From contig CM041465.1 in the NCBI GenBank assembly GCA_023213395.1, forward strand, positions 124,813,741-124,877,740: a stretch of DNA of 64,000 nucleotides. Reading direction: 5' to 3'. Within the stretch, counting starts at the first letter, position 1; every line of letters begins with the position of its first letter. Positions 1 to 13,265 of this stretch are shown here, one piece after another. The DNA is from Cycas panzhihuaensis. Lineage: Eukaryota; Cycadophyta. Made by a program: the position numbers and the translations under genes. Under the pieces are notes generated by a model. The model saw only the letters and a list, made by a program, of their open reading frames with translations. It did no database searches and was not told where the DNA came from.

Positions 1-3000
1 TTCCTAACCACCGGGAATGGATAGGGATGGCGCCATATAGGTAAGATCAAGTATATGCTCTTCCTCTTTCTCTTTGTTTCATTCCATTAATAATTAGATT
101 ACAAGATGATTATATAGTTGCTTAACTACTTGGATTGCCTACCTGATCCCTACCAATAATGACTAGGACTCCAATCCAATGGAATTATTGAGCTCCTATG
201 GTAAGCCCTAATTGGTAATAGGTCCCTCACATGCCTCAGTAACTTAGTTTGGGTGGATTTTGACTTACTTTTTTACTCTTTTATAGCATCTTTTCCCCTC
301 TTATTATGCCTCATTCATCCCCTTGGTCTGCCAAGGATAGTTTGTTGGAGTTTCTAGAGAAAATATGCTCCTTGTTACCCATTCCATATGAGGTTAGCCT
401 ATAAATTTCATTGATGTTGGCTGTTTAGACTTCATTTATATCCCAACATCCTTGATCGTCATTATTTCATTGAGTTCTAGCTCATTTTAGTATACCTCTC
501 ATATGTTTCTATTGATTCTTGATTTGAAGAGTGTTATAGATCAAGCTTGCATGCCCTTAGGGAGGAATTCCAAGCCTCCATTAAGAAGTTCCCCCCCCTT
601 TTTTTAATATTTGTTAGTTTCTTTTATTGTTTTTATCAGTTTCTTTAGTTCTATCATTGCTTTACCCTATTTTTTATCTACACCACTCTAATTATTGCAC
701 CCTGCTAATATATTAGTAGTACCACTAATATAATAGCAATGCTACGAATTAATTTGTGGTGTGACTGTTATAAGTTTGAATATAACTAGTAATGGCTAAA
801 AATACATTTAATGCAAGCCCGTCACAGGATTTGGCCTCAAGACCAGCCTAGATCAGGCCCTAATGGTCCTGAGACTTCACCCGAGCCATAAAAACCTCAA
901 TTCAAACTCATTTGTATCTTCTTCCATTCAATGTTTCTACTCAACTTTTCACTATTTACTCAAGAACTCTCATTCTCTTGACACCTACTTATAGTCTACA
1001 CATAGAATAACACTTTGGCAAGAGAGAGGAGGTAGAGCCTAGCTTAAAAATAATATAAGGATCAACATCAAGCTATTAAGTCACAAAGAAGGGCTAGTTT
1101 TTCTTCTTAAAACATAAATTTCTTCACTAAAACTCTTGGTTTCTAGATTCAAAACACTCTTCTACACTAATCTCTCCCCACTCCAAAAGGTAAGCTATCT
1201 CACTATTATTTTTTACTGCTAAAACACCTAAGTTTTAGTTCTTTTTCTTAAAATAGTCACTGTATATGGTGTTAATTTCCTAATTTAGGATAGATCTCAT
1301 ATATATTATTTATCTTTTCATTTTTTCCTTGGGAATCTCAGAGGCAACAACTCCCCTCCCTTACAACATCCCTTGTTTCACTTCCAATCCATTAGCTAAT
1401 AGAGGATAGGGAGTGTAATCAGCCAAGGGAAATTATAGGAAGGTCAATTGGCTCGAGTTGTGACTCTAAAAGAGCTCCTTCCACTTGGGCAACCCTCCTT
1501 CCTAAGCTTCATGGCATCCTACCATACCTCTACTTTGCTAGTACAACATTCACAATTGTGAAAGTTGTGAAACATCTCTTTGCAACCTCGTCCTCCAAAA
1601 TACCAACCCAACCAACAACTTAGAGTAAGATACCCATAGCTACTTAGGAACACCACCATGTAGAGGAGCTTTCCATCTCAAGGCAACCCCTCTCTTCTCC
1701 TTCTCTTCTCCCTTTCTCTCTTTAATATTGCATGGAAACATGTTTTAGGTAGAAAGTAGAATTTAGATTTCATTTTATTGTTATAAATTAAAAACTAACA
1801 TTTTAGCATTTCATTGTTTAAGAATAACACACACACACATACACATATATATATGCTTATCATTGCTTGTAGAAGAGTCATTTCCTTTGTTATATAGGTA
1901 AAGGGGCTAATCTTTGCAAGCAAAGTAGCATACAACAAGGAGGTAACACAATCCTTGTTTTGAGTATATTTTATATTCTATTTCCTTTGCTTTCTTTCAT
2001 TTTTCATTAGCTTAGTTTGACATTTGGGTGAAGGTAAGGAAGCACCTGCCTATTTCAACCACATCGATAATGTGTGGCATGCTACATGAGGAGTGACAAT
2101 GAGGGTAATATACAAAAGCAGTATCAAACTCTGAAATGGATGCACTTCTTCTACTTTTGTCCCCTTCTCTTCCTCCTTATTTTTTTCCTTGACTAATTTG
2201 ATTCGAAGATCGATTAAAAGAAATATTATGGCAAATTTTGTTTCATTAGTTGCACATGGCACAACTTGCATGATTGAATCATTTGAGAGGGAAAGAGAAA
2301 AGAGAATATTTTACACTTGCATATTCTTCCTTCCCTTCTCCCCTTAAAAGATAAGAGATCAAAAGGCCCCCTTTTAGTCCTTTTTGTTTTGCATATAAAA
2401 TCATAGTTGCATTTGCATTCAAGATAGACAACTAGAAACCCAACTTTTATAAAGGAAGTAGATCTTCCTCTTGCTTATAAGGTAGCCTACTCCCAAAACC
2501 AACCTGTGCCTCTCTCCTTCCTTTCGCTCTTATTACATTTTATAAGTAAGTTGCATCCATTGAAAAGGAAAAGAGAGTGAGGTAGAGTAGTCAATAATTT
2601 TATTGCACTTTTTCTTATACTTGTTGCAAACCTTAATCTTATAAAACTTAATTACTTCCATTACACTAAAACAAAATGATAAACTAAATATACCCCATAC
2701 ATTTACAACAACCATTACCCCAACCTCCAAAAATATAAACACAACTATTTAAAGAAACCAATATACAAAAATGATTGCCTCGTACCATTTCCTCTAACAA
2801 ACATCTAAACCTACTCTCATCACCAATAGGTTTCTATTTCTTAACAAACCCTAGAGAAGGAGTTGCTACTTGATAGTAGCAACTCTTTACCCCCATCTTT
2901 TCCTTTGGCATCTTAAAACTGTAGTTTTAGTCACTATTTCACCTTAGACAACCTCTAAGATGATTGTCACCATCCTCACCCCATTCTCTTATTTCTAGGG

Positions 3001-3320
3001 TTCCTTCCTATAAGGAATCATTGTTCCTTCATCTCCTCCTTGAAAGGCAACCCTTTTTCACCCTCTTTCGCCTTAAGGGTAGGAGAGCCCTACCTTGGCT
3101 ACTCGACAACCCAAGGATGCCTTTGTCGCCCCCTTTATTTCATATCAAGAAGACCCCTTGGAAGAGAAGTGACTTATGCATGGTTGTAGGTTCTTAAACC
3201 TGTGTTTTGACATGAGAATGCCCTTTAAGGGTATCTTAGCCACTTTCTTTCCTCCCATTCATTAGCTTCCATAGTTAGTAGGATAGTTAAGACCTAGTAA
3301 CCCTTAGAGGCACACTTCTA
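1..3320 (+). repeat. Long LTR (copy F) of the Tat-like gypsy family, plus orientation
   Basis: This stretch aligns by eye, in reverse complement, with 29,146-32,253 and more weakly with 35,685-38,796. Shared blocks include the start (ttcctaaccaccgggaatgg against the reverse complement of 32,230-32,253), the segment near 190-260 against 31,980-32,060, and the segment near 3,180-3,240 against 29,210-29,270. It ends in ggcacacttcta, matching the inner LTR border seen at 52,654. The window opens two or three bases inside the LTR. A palindromic module with ctaatatattag lies at 702-719. No coding capacity is visible. The element it belonged to is not recognisable beyond about 3.4 kb. Confidence 0.8.
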
Positions 3321-3417
3321 TAGACCACAATAGATTAAAGGTTGGTGGCCAATGTATGGAGAGATAATGGAAGGTAGCCATAGAGGACCATGGATGGGGA
3401 CATACTAATAGTAAAGT
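3321..3417 (+). other. Probable decayed primer-binding site and stub of element F
   Basis: Directly after the LTR end lies tagaccacaatagat. It resembles the decayed primer-binding site of element A (tagcgaccatatgggagac on the minus strand). About 75 further bases have no recognisable coding potential, and then sequence of a different gypsy element begins. The identification rests on position and weak similarity. Confidence 0.4.
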
Positions 3418-3429
3418 GATGGGATAAAT

Positions 3430-4200
3430 TATACTAATATTATATTAATTTAGTGTTTTCAGGTAAAGAATCATAAGTGTATTTTCAAAGTTTTATTAAT
3501 AACTTTAAATTGGCTATCCATTTATAGATAGTATGACTAAATAGTTTTACAAGAAATTTCTAATCCATGGAAGAACTCTTGGTTAAATGAACTAGTGAAT
3601 ATAGGGTCTTTATTAGACACTATTATAGATGGGAATCTATACAGGTGGAAGATAGACTAGATGTATAAGTCAACTAGGTAGGGAGCTTTATAGGTCATAT
3701 GTATTAATAGAAAATATGCATATTTATTTAATCAATTAATGATTACCTAAATATAATTAAACTTGGCAGATGATGAAAGACCAATAATGAAGTTTATGGC
3801 TACGACCTACTATTTTCCTTGAGGAATATGTAGGGGTTAGAGAAGTCTTGGCTAAGCCTTAGTGTTTGCCTTGTTACATTGATAAGTATCACATTCTGAT
3901 ATAAAGGAAAGAATAGATGACTTTATATAAGGCTAATAAAATTTAATCAACTACAAAGATAGGTTTTATCAAACCCTAAATGACCTCTTAAGGGGATGGT
4001 ATAATATTCAAACAAGATTCAAGGGATATAAAGAGGGATATCAGATGAATAAAAATATGATTTTGATAAAGGAGGTGGTTGTTATATAGGGTCCAATCCT
4101 TATAAACTTTGGTTTTATTAGTCCAAAAAGCATAATCAGGTTAGGCTTGGTTATTATTAGACAATCCCTATAACCATGAAAGTTGGCATGCAGAAATGGC
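3430..4200 (-). pseudogene. Ty3/gypsy integrase remnant (element G)
   Basis: Downstream of the RNase H remnant on the minus strand is a very degraded stretch. It includes GHLGFDKTYL near 3,950-3,980, reminiscent of the H-x-GH-G-KT part of the integrase zinc finger. It is heavily interrupted by stops. The order after RNase H is as expected for gypsy pol. Limits are approximate. Confidence 0.45.
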
Positions 4201-4229
4201 CAAGATTGTGGGTTCAAGAAATAGGCGAA

Positions 4230-5420
4230 AGAGAGAATCTATAACAATTTTATCTTTTCCTTTCTTATAGGAAATTATGAAGACTAATAGTTATAAGTGA
4301 TTAAACCACTTTTCTTGTTCTTTGAATAGAACAAGTTGGTCTAGGAGGTGGTGGAGGCTATGATGTTCTATTAGAATGGTAAATTTGGACCGAAGTAGAT
4401 AATAATGCCACTTATCCATAGTATGCAAAATAGCTTTCATTTCTTTTTGGTAGGTTAATAGTTAGTATTCTCCATCTTTGCAATTTTATCTTTCAAATGT
4501 GATTGGATGGAAGTTGTGTATGAAGATAACTCCTAATCTAACTCTTAATGTATTACATTCTAGTTGGAATGGTTGGAAAAAGTTACAAGTAGCAATGACT
4601 AGAGTGGTTGACATAAGCATCTTTAGGTGATTGAAGGCATCATTAGCACTTGGTAAACATTGAAAGAAATCTCTGCAAAGGAGATTAGTTAATAGGGTCA
4701 TAAGGAAAGCATAATTTTTGAAAAATTAATGGTAGAATCTCACTAGCCCAAGAAAAGCATGCAATTATGTGAGATTCTTTGGGGTTGGCCAAGTATTAAT
4801 GACTAAAATTTTATCAAGATTGATTTAGACTCCCTCTTAAGAGATGGTGTGGCCTAAATATTGTAATTCATTCTTCCCAAATTCACACTTAGATATTTTA
4901 ATGTAGAGTTGGTTTTGGATGAGGATTTGAAGAGATATTTCCAAATGTTAGAGATGTAGAGACATATTAGGATTATACATAAGTATACTATCAAAGAAGA
5001 TAATAATAAATTTTTGAAGGTATTGAGTGAATATCTTAGTCATTAAGGATTGAAAAGTAGCTAGGGTATTACATAGGCCAAATGGTATGACCTAGAAGTC
5101 AAAATGGCCATGATGTATTTGGAAGGTCATCTTATGTCTATCCTTGGGAGAAATAGGAATCTGATAATATCCTAATTGAAGATCTAAGTTGGATAGAATG
5201 GTAGCCCCATTAATTTCATCCAAAATATCATTAATTCATGGGGTTAAAATTTTATTTTTGATGGTAAGCTTATTAAACTCATGGTAATCAACACAAAGTA
5301 AAAAAGAGTTATCTTTTTCTTAAACAAGGATAATGAGGACCATGTAAAAGCCTCTATTAGGTTGTATTATTCCCATATACATAAGCTCATTAGTAATATA
5401 TTTGTTTTTTTTTTTTTAAT
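4230..5420 (-). pseudogene. Ty3/gypsy reverse transcriptase-RNase H remnant (element G)
   Basis: The reverse complement encodes, with several stops, the gypsy order of RT motifs: a VDY-EFNKLT block near 5,290, LDLQLGYYQIPIS near 5,160, and FFDSILMYN near 4,990. The usual FxDD active-site pair has become FDS, so the second catalytic aspartate is lost. The RNase H part shows KKEMKAI and KWHYYLL near 4,400 and KEQEKWFNHL near 4,310, close to the chromovirus consensus. The protein is dead. Assignment to Ty3/gypsy is firm; the exact clade is inferred. Confidence 0.85.
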
Positions 5421-5532
5421 ATAAATTTTGATAAGGATATAAACTAATGGGTTTATATAGGTTTTAATGTTTGATGGTATACTGAAATCCATAGTTTATG
5501 AGGTGAGCGAGGTTGTGGGGATGGGGTGTTGT

Positions 5533-5549
5533 GGGGGGGGGGGGGGGGG
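5533..5549 (+). repeat. Poly-G run of 17
   Basis: Seventeen consecutive G residues interrupt the protease/RT part of element G. Such a run can form a G-quadruplex and is also prone to sequencing or assembly error. Confidence 0.9.
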
Positions 5550-6429
5550 AGCAACTGATTGGGGCTACTAGGAAGAGGGAAAGCAACTTAATGATATTTA
5601 GTAAGGATGGTTTAGATATCTCAGTGAGTATATATATGGAGTTGAATATTATTAAGATGTACTATATATCTTACACTAATATTCAATTACTTACTCATTT
5701 GTTTAGGAGAGATGAGCTTATTGGGGGATAGTTAGAAACCATGGAGTTTGTGAGTTTATCTAAATTAGTCTTTCAATAAGATGAAGGGGTTGGTAGGAGA
5801 ATTTTTATTTCTATAAGTGCCCAAAATTTAGAGCCATTAGGCTCTAAGGATAACATCATATCCTCTTATAAATAAGGCATAGGAGTCTAAAACCAAATGG
5901 TATATGATAATTTAGATACGTAAATTTTTTATAGTGTATGCACAATGGAGTATGTAGTAGCCTAGAAAGGAGTAAGTGAAACTAGTTTTGGGTACTATAT
6001 ATAAGTTAAGTTGTCTAGTTAATGAGATATTGAGGAAGTTTAATGATGCACCATTATTAATCAAAATGGTGATAGGGGTCTACCTCAAAATGGTGATAGG
6101 ATATTTTAAGTTTAAGATTAGGGAAGGCTTCCAAGAGTTGTTCTTTTTCAAATTTATTATCAAAGTTAAAAACTTCCTCAAAAGACATAATATGGTCAAT
6201 GGTAAACACCATGTATTTTTGTTTATAAACTTTATCATAATTGGTAGTCTATTTGTCTGTGCATTAAATATAGAGGCTAGCTTCTCTATGCCTTTATACT
6301 TCTATAAGTGGTTTGCATTCTAAACCTATAGATGGTTCTATTATTAAATGCTCTATTATAGGATGTTAAGGATAATTTAATCAAAAATATGGTTACTATA
6401 GGTCTCTTAGCTAGGGATGTTGATATTAT

Positions 6430-6900
6430 ATAAGACCTTGATGAAAGGTGATAGTTTAATCAATTATAGACTTAGCATCAGATACTTTGGACATTGATAT
6501 GGCTTCTCTTAGATTATATGGTAATGATATCTTCAAGTATATTTGGATGTGCTCTTTGAACCTAGCAACATATATTTCTATAACTATCTAATGATTGAGG
6601 GATTGGCCAAACCTATTTTGAAAAGCCTAAAACTCAATGGTATAGGCTTCCATGAATGATGACTACTTCAAATGAGCATGTTAGTTGAATAAGGACTAAT
6701 TCCAAGTCTCCTCATATTATTTAAAGAAACTTTTATAAAATGGATCCCATGTTTGGTATATTGGGTATTCATGTTTCTACCACTAGAACTAATGATGTGC
6801 CTTGCCCTCCATGAGGATGTATGCAAAAGTCAAGTATTTATCTTGAGACATAAGATTAAGAAAAAAGTAGAAATCCAACTATGGGTAAAGTCTTTGTTGA
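6430..6900 (-). pseudogene. Ty3/gypsy gag remnant (element G)
   Basis: The minus strand encodes short segments such as SSFMEAYTIEF and AFQNRFGQSLNH, followed by EIYVARFKEH. They resemble the retrotransposon gag motif in which an EY-x-F block is followed by an F-x-GL block. Stops interrupt it. The region to about 7,270 is lysine/glutamate-rich and may be the gag N-terminus. Confidence 0.45.
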
Positions 6901-7380
6901 GGTCTAAATTAAAGACTAGCATATTGATCTTGTGATTAAATGATTATTATCAAGGTGATAAGGAAGGAGGAGTTTGTTGATAAGGCAAAGGTATATTGTC
7001 ACATAAATTGATAGTAGAGTTAGATATGGAGGTGATGTTGGATAGTTAAGTATTTAAATTTGCCATTTCTTTCATCAACTTTACAAAGTTAGTCTAGGTG
7101 ATCAAGTTTACCATATTAATTATTACCTTTATGATGTCATCTTTGTGGGTATCCTACATACTAATGAGTTGGGCTTCCAATACAAAAATATAATTTACTT
7201 GTATTAATGCCATTATGGGGATAAATATTTATTGCTAAAGGATAAAGGATTTTAATGAAAATGGATTAAGAAGACAAAATGGGATAGATAAGTTGAGAAA
7301 TAAATATAAAGAATGGGCCTAGAGAAATAGGGAATGATATAGAGAGAAAGGGAGAGGGGGGTGTCTATAACATATTGGCC

Positions 7381-8975
7381 CCCAAAAGTATATAATAAAT
7401 TCACTTAGTATATTAAGATAAATGTATAAAGCTCTAATTAAAATAGGTCACATGAGTTTTAAATAGGAAATTTTGGGTTGTTGGACCCATGAGATGCCTA
7501 TATGTAATTTTACCTCAGAAAACTAATTAAAATTAACCTAGTGCAAAATGATCAATATGACATACTAATTGAAATAAGATGTATGAACAACTAGGTTTAA
7601 TTGAAATACATCAATTTAGGGTTTTTCTTTCTTTCTTTCTTTCTTTATTTTTACATTGAATCTACTGGTGTAGGTTTCATTTAAAATAGAGAAGTATTTT
7701 TAGATATGACCTTACAAAGGCTCCTTTCTTCCTAGTTTTAGATTCTAAACTCTAAACTAAAGGTTTGAATAGGAAGAAAGATTAAAATTTTAGTTGGAAG
7801 AGGCTTATAAATTCTTAGGCACTATTACCACATTATAATATAGGTGAATACCTTGGTGTTAGTATTTTTGTTATAAGGTAGTATTAAGTCGTTATGTTAT
7901 TGATGTAGTATTAAGTTATTATGTTGTTGATGTTAGAGAATTTATTAAGGTAAATTTATTTTATCCTAGTAATTTTGGTGATATAGTAGTATTATAGAAG
8001 TACAACAATCTTACGAATTATCTATAATCAACTTTTTACCAAACTCTAACATAGGTTTACTTAGTTTGTAGGTCTTTCAATAAGCTTCTCCAATGATGCT
8101 AATATTTAGCCAAATATCTTAAGGTACTAACTGTGGAGGAATATTTATTCCCATAGCCATGAGAGTCATACAAAGGTATTCATGAAGGCTAGATTCCTAG
8201 CACTAATTACTAACTAATGCACCATAGGTGATAGGTGGTTAATAGTTTTCTTGTACTAGATAAGGTAGGGGAACCTAAAAGGGTCATCTTATATACTTAA
8301 AGGTACATGGAGGCTTAATTTTATAGCCAAGTATTATCTAATGCATGTGTAAGTAGCATGATATGTTTTTCTTCATACATGGACATATACTCACATATGC
8401 TTAGCTAAAAACAACAATTCCATGTGATGTTTATAAACCCTTTGCATAGAGTCTCTACTTAACCTCTAAGGGAGATGGGTAGGAGGGGTAGTTACTACTT
8501 GATTGTAATATAATTATGCTCACAGATACTTGTAGCTTATAATAGTAGAAAAATAGAAAGTAAGATGAAAGAGAGAGCTATAATTTTTCATCATGGTTAA
8601 AAAAATCTCCCTAATTTGTTGATTACAAAATCTCCTTTTTCCTTCAAACATGGCTCTAATATCACTTAGAATGGTTCTAACCATTAATATATACCAATGT
8701 TTAGTAAGGGAGAAAAAAAGAGATAAAATATACAACACAAATATTTGATTTATTACTTGAGCATTGATGATTATAGTTGAGAAAACACTTGCAAGTACAC
8801 CAAGAAGGATACCAAAGTCATATAGAAGTACGATATTATAATAATCTCTAGACATAAACTTTCCTTTACAAGCATCCAACCTTAAATAAACAAAAGTATT
8901 CACTTCCCATGGAATCCTATTGGTGGGGAAATCAAATTTCAATTCTATTGATGGAGCTATGTGACTTGTACACAC
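7381..8975. other. Unassigned AT-rich DNA
   Basis: It holds a short TTTC repeat at 7,622-7,648. An open stretch of 151 codons lies on the minus strand at 8,520-8,975, and I do not recognise it as any family. It could contain the 5' LTR of element G, since it lies just outside the candidate primer-binding site, but I found no matching second LTR. Confidence 0.5.
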
Positions 8976-9290
8976 ATATTAATAGTCAAAGATAACCTTC
9001 AGCTATCTTGGCCATATATATAGATATTCACATTCCACTAACTACAAGAGATTATGTAATAAATGATATCTTTATTTACCATAATATTCTTCTTTTTAGG
9101 ATTATATAATCTATAATCCCTTAACACTTGTGAATAGCTTATGAAAATATATTCCATACTTTTATCATCTAAATTTGACCATATTTCATCTAGAACATGT
9201 GTACAAGTAATGTACCCCAAAACTAACACTTGATTGGTGTCCTAACCAAGCCTCTTCTATGTTGCATTCCTAATTATGTGAAGTCAATTT
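8976..9290 (-). pseudogene. Ty1/copia integrase C-terminal fragment (element H)
   Basis: The minus strand encodes IEEAWLGHQ, then a block with CTHVLDEIW, KSMEYIFISYS and YRLYNPKKK. This is the segment after the copia integrase core, where families read PEEAW-GxKP, FGCxAYxHxP and a FxGYS-xxKxYRLYxP motif. The adjacent reverse transcriptase is not visible, and an LTR abuts its upstream side, so only a fragment survives. Confidence 0.75.
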
Positions 9291-9681
9291 TTTATAAGAG
9301 TAAAGAGGAATTATTAATATGAAGTTAGTATTTTTAGGAGAGAGAATAAATAATTAGTTTTATAGAGAGAGTAAAAGTAGGGCTATAAATAGGGAGCACT
9401 ACTTATTTGTATATAATCTTGGTGAAATTATTATCTATCTTAAAAATAATAGCATAAGGCCATTAAGGAACTATTATGCCATTTGGAGGACACCATTTAC
9501 TTAAAGAGGAAAATTTACTATTGTAATTTCATCTAATTATCATTTTACTTACTATTGTATACCTGATATTACTTTGATTTACTATGGAAATATGAATGTT
9601 ATTTATGTTGAGATGTTATATGTTGGATTATTCATGCTGGAACTATTATATTTTCTATCAAATTTTTGAGGGAACACCACA
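9291..9681 (+). repeat. Copia-type LTR adjoining a primer-binding site
   Basis: The stretch ends in caccaca, directly before a primer-binding site. It contains a good promoter-like TATA box (tataaata, 9,384-9,391) in plus orientation. Its left edge is taken as the point where the copia fragment H stops and is uncertain by tens of bases. I found no partner LTR. Confidence 0.5.
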
Positions 9682-9683
9682 AA

Positions 9684-9695
9684 TGGTATTATAGC
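9684..9695 (+). other. Primer-binding site, initiator tRNA-Met type (decayed)
   Basis: The sequence tggtattatagc matches the standard copia primer-binding site tggtatcagagc at 10 of 12 positions. It sits two bases after an LTR-like end. Confidence 0.6.
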
Positions 9696-10690
9696 AAGGA
9701 TATACTTCCTATATAGCCTTTCTTTTGGACATTTTTTAATACATATATCTATCTATATAACATGCACACTAGGAAGATCACTTAAAATTACAAAACATTT
9801 ATGGGACAAATCAAGTATTAAGATAACAAAATTGTTGGGTAAATTACCATTTTAGTATCAACCATATACTAGTTGAGATGAGAGAAAAGAAAATTTAAAT
9901 GATAAGGATATCATCAAATACATGAGCCTATCTAGATACTTAGTCTATCATCATTCCTAATTATTGGGCTTATGTATAGTTATATTAATTAAAAGCAATA
10001 GCATTTGTATTAGGAAGGTCACATCTATATTGTTAATAAGTTAGCATAGTGGAATTATATATATTATATGGTTTTGTATAGAAATTAGTAGCTTTTTCCT
10101 TTCTAAGCAAGGATGTAATATGTGAAATGTCCAACCAAAGAGCTATTGATCATAGCAAAGACAAGGTGGAGTCACTTATCACAACAGAGATAGTAGTATG
10201 TCAGCATCAAATCAATACCATATTTGAAACAAGTAAAAATAAATATTGAAGGGTGTGGGCATCATACTCATATGAATATAAAAGATCCCTTACAACTCAT
10301 CATAAAATATCTAGTTATAGACCTAAGACAATAACCTTTAGTTGCCAAGATCTGTTATAATTTTTTGGAATCCTTACTTGTGCTCACTAGTTGAAGAGAC
10401 ATCTTACCATTCATTTGTATTATTTAAACCTTTAGATATTAACGTGCCATCTTAGATCTATCTGCTTGAACTCTTTTATTAGAAATCAAAGAGAAAATCA
10501 ATTAATCAAAGCTAAGTGTAAATAATATAATTGTAATATAATGAGAGAAAATCACCATAGGATCCCTATAAATGAGGTAAAAAAAAATGATAAGCTAAGC
10601 TAATTTTTTTTTCATGTAGTTAAAAAAAAATAAACTACATTGAATAAATTTTAAATTCTAGTGCTTAGACCCATTTTTTCCAATAGATGG
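9696..10690. other. Unassigned DNA, possible leader of the element primed at 9,684
   Basis: This is AT-rich sequence without a recognisable domain on either strand. It may be leader or remnant gag of the element whose primer-binding site lies at 9,684. Nothing more can be supported. Confidence 0.4.
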
Positions 10691-10699
10691 TCATAAGGT

Positions 10700-11290
10700 G
10701 GTCTTAAGTGATTAGGGGATGACTTCATAAAGGCACTAAACACCACTATCAACCATATCGAAGGACATATTGACATATGGGCATAAAAATAGTATTATAA
10801 TTATGGATTTATCCTTTAGGATACATTCATCAATGCCATTCACAAATATATTAAAGGTCCCAATTTTGCACTATATAAGGTCTAACTCTCTTACTATTTC
10901 TACCACAAGTCTTTATTGAAGATTTTATTTAGTGATTTAAGAAATTATATCACAAGACCACCATTTATGATGAGGATATTGCCTAGACTTACCAAGCTAA
11001 TCTTTGGCCTAACATCAACACTAAGGTCAAAATGTTTTAGCTAGACTCCTTGGAGAAGGCTATTTATCTCACTATACAAGCAAGGTTAGACAACAAACAT
11101 AAACTCCTTGCTATATTCCTCTCCTTATCCATATCTTACCCTTGGAAATTGACCCTTTCCTATAACTCATATGGTAAAACTTAACAAATTAGTCTAAAGT
11201 GAAAATTGTTAACTATATAGTGAGAAGTGGGTCCTTGGCCATTTCAAATTATGCTAAAAAAGGGACTAATTATATACAATAGAAGTTGAT
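10700..11290 (+). pseudogene. Ty3/gypsy gag remnant (element I)
   Basis: Near 10,985-11,110 the plus strand encodes a gag C-terminal pattern (LWPNINTKV, then SLEKAIYLTIQARLD) like the L-P-I-V / LEEA-x-A motif of chromovirus gag. A decayed zinc knuckle (VRSGSLAISNYAKK in place of C-GxxGHxAxxC) follows near 11,220-11,262. The knuckle cysteines are lost. Confidence 0.55.
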
Positions 11291-11439
11291 CTAGATGAAG
11301 ATTAACTAAGCATTATCGATGAGGAACCTCCCCTTAAGGAATAACCACCACTCAAGGATAGATAGCCTATTATCTCCTTAGCATCCATGTCTAGCATACT
11401 ATACACGAATACTATTAAGCTATAAGGGTTCCTACATAG

Positions 11440-11610
11440 GGAAAAGGAAGTCATTCTCATCAACCTAAGTAATACCCATAATTTTATAGACACCAAAGCT
11501 ATAATTTACTTAGTACTTTCTATTAATAAGTCTAAGACCTTTCATATATTTGTCCTAGGAGACCAATAAATCAACTATAATGGAGAATTTGCAAACTAAT
11601 AACATCAAAT
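11440..11610 (+). pseudogene. Retropepsin remnant (element I)
   Basis: The segment NTHNFIDTKA near 11,470-11,500 matches the chromovirus protease motif DSGSTHNFID. The catalytic aspartate-containing triplet is mutated, so the enzyme would be inactive. Confidence 0.6.
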
Positions 11611-12039
11611 TAACACTCTTACTTTCTACACTAGTTATTATACCCTTCCTATCAAAACCCTCTATATACTCCTAAGGGTTGAATAGCTCAATAAATTAGG
11701 TAACTATGCATTAAATCATGACTAAAATTTCATCATCTTTCATTAGGATGGTAGAATTTATCAATTCTTTGGAATTGTTACACCTAACTCCAAAGTTATC
11801 TTAGCATAAAAAATGGATAAATTACTTAACAAAGGGTATGACAAATTCATAGCCTAATTATTTTCTATGGAGAATTAACTAATGGAGGACACCATTAATA
11901 TTAACCAAGCTAGTGGCCTTCAAGCCTCCTATAATAGCATGAGTTAGTGTTACAACCTCTATTAATTAGACCATTGCCTGATCTTGGTATAAAGCATATT
12001 ATTAAGATTAAACCTGGAGAAGGATCAATTTCAATTTGC

Positions 12040-13265
12040 CCTTATAGACATAGCCATAAATAGAAGACTAAAATTAGATGGCTTACTAAGGATCTTTTAC
12101 ATCTAAAACCCATTACTGATAATAAGAGTACTTATGTAACCCCTATTATTTTAGCCCAAAAGAAATATGGGTCCTTTTGCATTTATATGGATTATTAGGT
12201 GCTTAATTTAATCACAATAAAATATAAACATCTCATTCCTTGAATAGATGAAATAATTGATGAGCTTCATGGTGTAATATTATCTTTCCAAATTGATCTT
12301 TAATCTAGGTACTATCAAATCCCTATTAGACCTCAAGACTATAAAAAAATAGCCTTTTGAACCCATAAAGGATTGTTCAAATTCAAAGTCATGCCTTTTA
12401 GTCATAAGAATGCACCAACTACCTTCCAAGTGATAATGAACAAGGTATTGGACCCCTATTTACATAAGTTTATAATGGTTTTCTTTGATGATATTTTAGT
12501 CTATAATAAAGTTGGTAATAGTATCTCTACCTCTTGGATAAAATCTTAGATATTTTGAGTTGAAATAAATTATTTTCCAAACAATCCAAATGTTATTTTA
12601 GTAAATAAACTCTTAAGTATCTAGGGCATATCATCTTTATTCATGAGCTAAACATAAACCCTAATAAAGTTCAACTCATTCTAGACTAGACCACCCTAAC
12701 CACCATCACTGCTCTATGTAGGTTTTTAGGTCTTATAAGCTTTTATTATAAATATGCCATACACTACTCTTCCATTGTAGCCCCTCTTTTTAACCTCTAT
12801 AAGAAACATTCATTTTAATTATCAAACAAATCTGAGTAGGCATTTTCTAAATTAAAGGCTTCCATTAACTATGGTCTAGTCTAAGCCATGCCAAAAATTT
12901 CTAAACCATTTCAACTTCATTGTGATGCTTTTGGGTTGAAGTTAGACATTGTTCTTATATAAGAAAATAAACCCGTCATATTTGAAAGTAGGAGGATTAA
13001 TCTCTATGAGCGAGCTTACTTAACATATAATAAAGAAATGATAACCATTTTTTATGCTTTAGAAAAATGAAACTAGTACCTCCTTAGTAATAAATTCACT
13101 TTGCATATCAACCATCACAACCTTAATTATCTTATACAACAACCCACATTATCTTAACAACAACAAAAATGGCTTACAAAAGTCCAAGACTATGATTTTC
13201 ATATTGTCAATAAAAAGGGACAAGATAATATGGTGGTTGATATTCTATTATGTAAATTTTAAAAA
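12040..13265 (+). pseudogene. Ty3/gypsy reverse transcriptase-RNase H remnant (element I)
   Basis: The best preserved part of element I. Motifs in order are PIILAQKKYGSFCIYMDY (about 12,140), SRYYQIPI (about 12,306), and FMVFFDDILVYNK-like sequence with the FFDD catalytic pair intact (12,480-12,510). RNase H motifs follow: FQLHCDAFG (about 12,910), NKEMITIFYALEK (about 13,035) and KWLTKVQDYDFHI (about 13,165). Most stops replace Q or R codons (TAG/TAA/TGA). The family assignment is secure and the copy is dead. Confidence 0.88.

Larger units (their letters stand above)
3418..7380 (-). mobile_element. Decayed Ty3/gypsy element G (chromovirus-like)
   Basis: Read on the minus strand, remnants appear in canonical order: gag (about 6.9-6.4 kb), protease region, reverse transcriptase (5.42-4.86 kb), RNase H (4.85-4.23 kb) and integrase (4.2-3.4 kb). 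At 7,365-7,380 the minus strand reads tgttatagacac, which may be a decayed initiator-Met primer-binding site. I could not pair its LTRs. Many stops and frameshifts make it non-functional. Confidence 0.75.

Noticed and set aside
5976-6323. Plus-strand 115-codon frame
   Set aside because: It is antisense to the gag-protease part of element G and has no recognisable domain.
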